Shown here: piece after piece, positions 57,701 to 63,700 of the stretch
How the letters are laid out: each line of letters starts with the position of its first letter
Numbering within the stretch: the stretch's first letter is position 1
From: Rugalucina vietnamica
Taxonomy: Eukaryota > Mollusca > Bivalvia > Lucinida > Lucinidae
Assembly: GCA_964017185.1 (NCBI GenBank)
Contig: OZ024879.1
Location: 28,802,956-28,866,955, forward strand
Direction of reading: 5' to 3'
Length of the DNA: 64,000 bases
Position numbers and translations under genes: made by a program
The notes under the pieces: generated by a model
Told to the model about the DNA's origin: nothing
The model's input: the letters and a program-made list of their open reading frames with translations, nothing else
The model's database searches: none

Positions 57701-60700
57701 TGACAGTCCTCCTAGGAGTTTACAGGTCTCTAAACAAAACCTAAGGAAGGGTAGATGGAGCTCTTCAGCTGTGGCCAGCAATTCATCTAGGAGAAGGAAA
57801 CTCCAAAATCAAACCTGTGTGTCTGGATATGCCTAGTCCAGATATGCAAAGACTCTTTCGGTAGATGGAGCGGAAGAAATCACCTGATTCAACGGTTCAG
57901 AAAGCGATACAGCAACATGTTGTGGAACATGCAGAGCGTGACAAGGCACTAAAGATGTTACGGTCATCCACTGCATCCAAACCCAACTCCAGACGTCTTG
58001 ACCTGTGTCTTGCCTCTGGGCGCAGCTGGGCGAGGACTAGAGAGTGAGGTTGACGTTGCGCACCTCTTCCTCACTATAATCCAATTTCATAGCGCATGTC
58101 ATCTTATTTCTCAACACACAAGCACTTGCATACACAACAATTTCATCACACTTGCACCCACATACCTACAAAGTCCTGTGGCGATGGGCGAGTGGCGAAG
58201 CAGCAGGTGTAGGACACACTGGGAGCTGTAGTTGCAGACCTGCACACAGGCGGCTCAGTTCTAATGGTCGCTTTCTGTGAGGAGAAGCAGTAAGCAGAAT
58301 TCGGCAGTCGGCTGAGCGACTGAGCAGATCTATTTAGGACCGCACTGCTCGCCCCCGTAGCATGGGGAAGGGGCTAGAAAAGGTGCCCTAAACAATTGCC
58401 TGCTTCAAACCCCCTGGCTGGTTAACCGCGATCAGCGGGGATCCCCTTAAGCAGTCGAAATACAAAGAAAAAAGCTAAAGTAATTCCCTTACGGATTTGG
58501 ACAATGCTGGGTCAGATAGACCACAGCGTAGAACGGCCCTTGTGGGCAGAGAACTTGGGAGGTATGATATACAGATAGCTGCATTGAGTGAGACTCGGTT
58601 CGCAGATGTTGGGGAGATCAAAGAAGTTGGTGCTGGATACACCTTCTGGAGTGGACGCAAAAGTGAAGAGAGGCGTGAAGCAGGAGTTGGCTTTGCCATC
58701 AAAACAGAACTTGTTGGTAAGCTGTCAGGATTGCCAAAAGGCATTAATGACATTGAGACTTCCTCTTTCAGGCAATAAACATGCAACTATTGTCAGTGCT
58801 TATGCACCCACAATGACCAATCCAGATGAGGTCAAGGACAAGTTCTATGATGACCTAGACAATGTTATTTCTGCAACACCCTGCACAGACAAGCTTATCC
58901 TTCTTGGCGACTTTAATGCCAGAGTGGGTACAGACCACCAGACCTGGGAAGGAGTTATAGGTCCAGAAGGGGTTGGAAAGTGCAACAGCAATGGTCTCTT
59001 GCTTCTCAGGAAGTGTGCTGAACATGACCTTCTAATCACCAACACAGTCTTCCGTCTACCTAATAGGAACAAAACATCCTGGATGCATCCCCGTTCCAAA
59101 CACTGGCATCTCATAGACTATGTCATAGTGCGGAGAACAGACAGGCAGGATGTTAAAGTGACAAAGACTATGTGTGGTGCAGACTGCTGGACAGATCATA
59201 GACTGGTTGTCAGCAAACTCAACCTAAGAATACAGCCTGCGAGGCGACCTCAAGGCAAGAAAGCTCCTAAGAGACTGGATGTCTCAAAGCTAAATAAAGA
59301 CAGCATGAGATAAGATTTCTTAACAGACATTTGCAACCAACTGGATGCAATGAATCTCAGTTCAGAGGACCCTGAAGAAAACTGGACAGTTTTCCATAAA
59401 ACAGTTCTTTCTTCAGCTGCAAGCACCTTAGGCCATCCATCTCGCAAACATCAAGACTGGTTTGATGAGAATGATGACGAAATTCAGAGGCTTCTTGAAG
59501 AAAAGCACCGATTGCACAAGGCACATCAAGATGATACTAGCTCAGTATCAAAGAAAGCAGCCTACAACAACATTTGTAAGACAGTCCAGACCAAGCTTAG
59601 GGACATGCAAGATTCCTGGCTGAGGAAGAAAACAGAAGAAATTCAGTCTTTTGCGGATAGAAAGGACATGAAGAAATTTCATGATGCACTGAAAACCATT
59701 TATGGTCCAAAGAGTTCTGGAGCCACCACATTGCTCAGTGCAGATGGAAACAATCTTCTCACAGATAAAGAAGCTATCTTGAAAAGGTGGGCAGAACACT
59801 TCAATAGTGTGCTTAATCATCCATCAAGCATCAATGAGGATGCAATCGACAGACTTCCACAGATAGAGTGCAATGTTCTGTTAGATGAATTTCCTACCGT
59901 TACGGAAACAAGAAAAGCAGTTCAACTACTATCATCTGGCAAAGCCCCAGGTGCAGATGCAATTCCTGCCGAAGTTTACAAGGCTGGGGGCTACCCATGG
60001 CAGAGAAACTGACAGAGTTGTTTCACTGTATGTGGAGAAAGGAGGCTATCCCACAAGAATTTAAGGATGCATCCATAATCCACCTATACAAGCGGAAAGG
60101 AAATCCTCAAGTCTGTGACAATCACAGAGGCATCTCCCTCCTATCAATTGCTGGGAAGATACTTGCAAAAATTCTGTTGAATCGTCTGAATGTTCATCTT
60201 GATCAGATGGGACTTATCCCAGAAAGTCAATGTGGATTCAGAAAAGACAGAGGGACAATAGACATGATATTCACAGCAAGACAGCTTCAGGAGAAATGCC
60301 AAGAACAGAATGTAGATACATGACGTTTGTTGACCTCACCAAAGCTTTCGACACTGTTAGTCGTGATGGACTCTGGAAAATCATGGCCAAGTTTGGCTGT
60401 CCACCCAGATTCATAGCAATGGTGCGGCAGTTTCATGATGGCATGCAGGCACGTGTGCAAAATGATGGAGAGTTCTCTGAACCATTTGAAGTAACAAATG
60501 GGGTCAAACAAGGCTGTGTTCTGGCACCAACACTGTTCAGCATGATGTTTTCTGTTCAGCTTATGGATGCTTTTCAGGACAGTGACACTGGTTTTCCAAT
60601 CAGGTACCGTTTTGATGGCAACATATTCAACCTCAGAAGGTTGCAAGCCAAAACTAAGGTCCAGACTGATGTGCTAGATGAGCTCCTCTATGCAGATGAT

Positions 60701-63700
60701 ATGGATAAGAATGCCAGCACAGAGGCAAAAATGCAAAGAGCCATGGATCAAGTCTCACAGTCATGTGATAACTATGATCTCACAATCAGCACAAAAAAGA
60801 CAGGGGTTGTACACCAACCAGCGCCCGGAAAGCCATATAATGAACCAACCATCACTGTGAATGGGCAAAAACTGAAAGTTGTTGACAAGTTCACCTACCT
60901 GGGAAGCACTCTCTCCAGAGCAGTGCATATTGATGATGAGATCACTGCCAGAATTGCAAAGGCTAGTGTGGCATTCGGACGACTCCGTGCAAATGTCTGG
61001 GAGCGAAATGGAATCAAGCTTGACACCAAGCTGAAAGTCTACAAGGCTGTGGTACTGCCAACCCTCTTGTATGCATGTGAGACCTGGACAGTATACCAAC
61101 GCCATGCAAAGAGACTTAACCATTTCCACTTAAGCTGTTTGAGAAAGTTGTTAAAAATCAAGTGGCAGGACAAGATTCCAGACACAGAGGTCCTGACGAA
61201 AGCAGGGATGCAAAGCATGCATACAGTCTTAAAGCTAGCACAGCTAAGATGGACTGGCCATGTTATAAGAATGCCTGATGCGCGACTTCCAAAGAAAGTT
61301 TTCTATGGAGAACTACAGGAGGGAAAGCGCTCTCAAGGTGGCCAGAAGAAACGCTACAAAGACACCCTCAAAGCCTCTCTGAAGGATTTCGAAATACCAA
61401 TGGGGTCCTGGGAACAGACTGCACAGGAGCGATCAAAGTGGCGAGGTCTCATCAACAAAGGAGCAGCTCTTTATGAAAAGAAGAGAATCTGTGAAGCTGA
61501 AAGAAAGCGAAGAGAGCGCAAAGCCAAAACAAATGTGCCACCATCAGACTCTATGACATTGACTTGCTCTACTTGCAACCGACAGTTTAGAGCCTGAGAA
61601 TTGGCCTAGTCAGCCATCAAAGAACTCACCAACACACATCAGCACTATTCAAGAAATAATGATGGTCTTTCTCATTAGTGAGAGACAACTATCAATGTTT
61701 ATACATCAGCTGCGACGCAAGAAAACCGGTCTTCGGGGTTTCCGACCAGGTCTGACCCAAACCGGCCTATACTCCCATACAAGAAAGCTAGAATGTTCAA
61801 TTTTTGGGTATAAGTAGAGCAGGAATTTTACTATCCATGTAGCGAAAACAAAGGCGCTGATCAACTTAGCAGTCAATGTGAAGCTGATCTTCATCTTTGT
61901 TTTTGCATAGGCAAAAATCCGGTTTTCTCATGACGCGGCTCATATCTTTTAGATGGACAATAAATCTCTTGTCTTCTTGTTCTGTACTATCAAGTCTTGA
62001 CATGCATTTGGGAGAATACAGGTTATGATATTGATCAGGCTAATACTCTAACTAGCTGTTGGTTACAAATGAAATGATGTGATAAAATTACTGGTTAACT
62101 GCTCGATACAATGTTGGGAACAAATAATGTGAAATGGATAAAGGACCAGCCTGACATGACCACAGCTTTTTACCACAAACAGTTTACAAAAAATAAATTT
62201 TATTAAGACACATAAACACTTTTTTGTAATGACTGTAAAACATCTGGGGCCAGTTGTTCAAAATAAACGATGTCATTAGTTAAAGATTCTTTAAAATTTC
62301 AAACATGAATATTACAAATACACTGTTATTTTTTGTTGATAAAACGTGAGAATCCTTTGCAATTGTCTAGCCTTCTTCTGTGACTGTAATGGCAAGTTTG
62401 TGTCAGACAAGGTCAGGATCATAGAAGACTGGTTTGCTTGTGAAATAGCAAACCACGTCAAACTTCAATTTTGAAACTTGATTTAAGGATTATGCCGACA
62501 ACATGGGAAATAACTCTTGTTGGGAGCTATGCATCGCCAGCTTCGTATTTTGAAAATGGAGGATTTATGTAAAACAAATTTACTAAATAATTGTCAAAAT
62601 AGCGTCTGTACAATTTGATGAAGTTTTTGAATAGGAATGACGCCAATGACGTCACAATAAAGGCGACGTAATGTTGCATTTAGATCTATTTGGTGCAACG
62701 TTTTTTGGCGCCATGACTTTGAAATTTGCGACACTGGGCTGATTAAACTGCACGTCTAATTTTACAAGCAAGCAGTATGTTCTCAACTTTAACTGAATAT
62801 CAACTTAGAAATATTGCGCTACACATTTAGGTTAAACATTTTTGTCTACAATCTACAGTGCAATTTAAACTCGTACAAAAATCTCTAAAATCGTAAGCAG
62901 AATCAAAGGGGGTGGGGTAACTTAGTTGTCTGTAGTATTTTTTTCTTTTCGTTGACCACATGATTTTTTCTCACCAAATTACTTGTTATTAGATGGTCTT
63001 GCAATGAAAACTTTATCGCGGAAATTTATCGGCGAGTTTTGGAATAATATTAGAATTGCTACGTTAACAAGGATGAAAACAAAATAGCCATAAAAGCACA
63101 CATTTACAAAATATCTCTTCCTGATAACACTTTAAGGAAAAACGCACACTTGATGATGGTTATATACACACAACAACGTCTAGTCTTGATGAAATGTATG
63201 GTATTTGGATAGTACTGATTGTACTTTTCGAATTTTTTATTGCCAAAATGTAGTAGCAACTAGCGAAAAAGGCTTTTTTCGGCACACGAAATGGGCGTTC
63301 TTTCAACTGGTATCCTGGTGAACCCCTAATTTTATATGTCCAGTGCAAAGTTAACATATTAAAGTATCTTCAGAATAAAAGTAAGAAAAATTTATCGAGC
63401 CGTTTAAAATCACCTTTGCGATTGGCATCATCCTTAATTTGATTTTTGCAGTGGGCAGAAAGAAAATGCTCCACACCATGACCAGATTGAGACCTGGGCA
63501 GATAAACTGGCCTTCTACACACAAGCAAAAGAGGCGGGGGAAAAAAATCATTTGAAAAATTTTGATATTTTTTCAAAACATACATTGTGGGTACATGTTA
63601 AAACCGCCTTGCCAAGGCTGTTCTAACGAGTACCCAAAATCTATTGTCTGGACTAAAACTAACAATTTTGCTCAAAAGATAGAATGTGGATACTCATTAG

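Noticed and set aside
57865..58047. 60-codon frame in the LINE leader as a host exon
   Set aside because: It lies between LINE leader repeats, has no flanking splice sites in phase with DENND3, and fits the LINE 5' region better.
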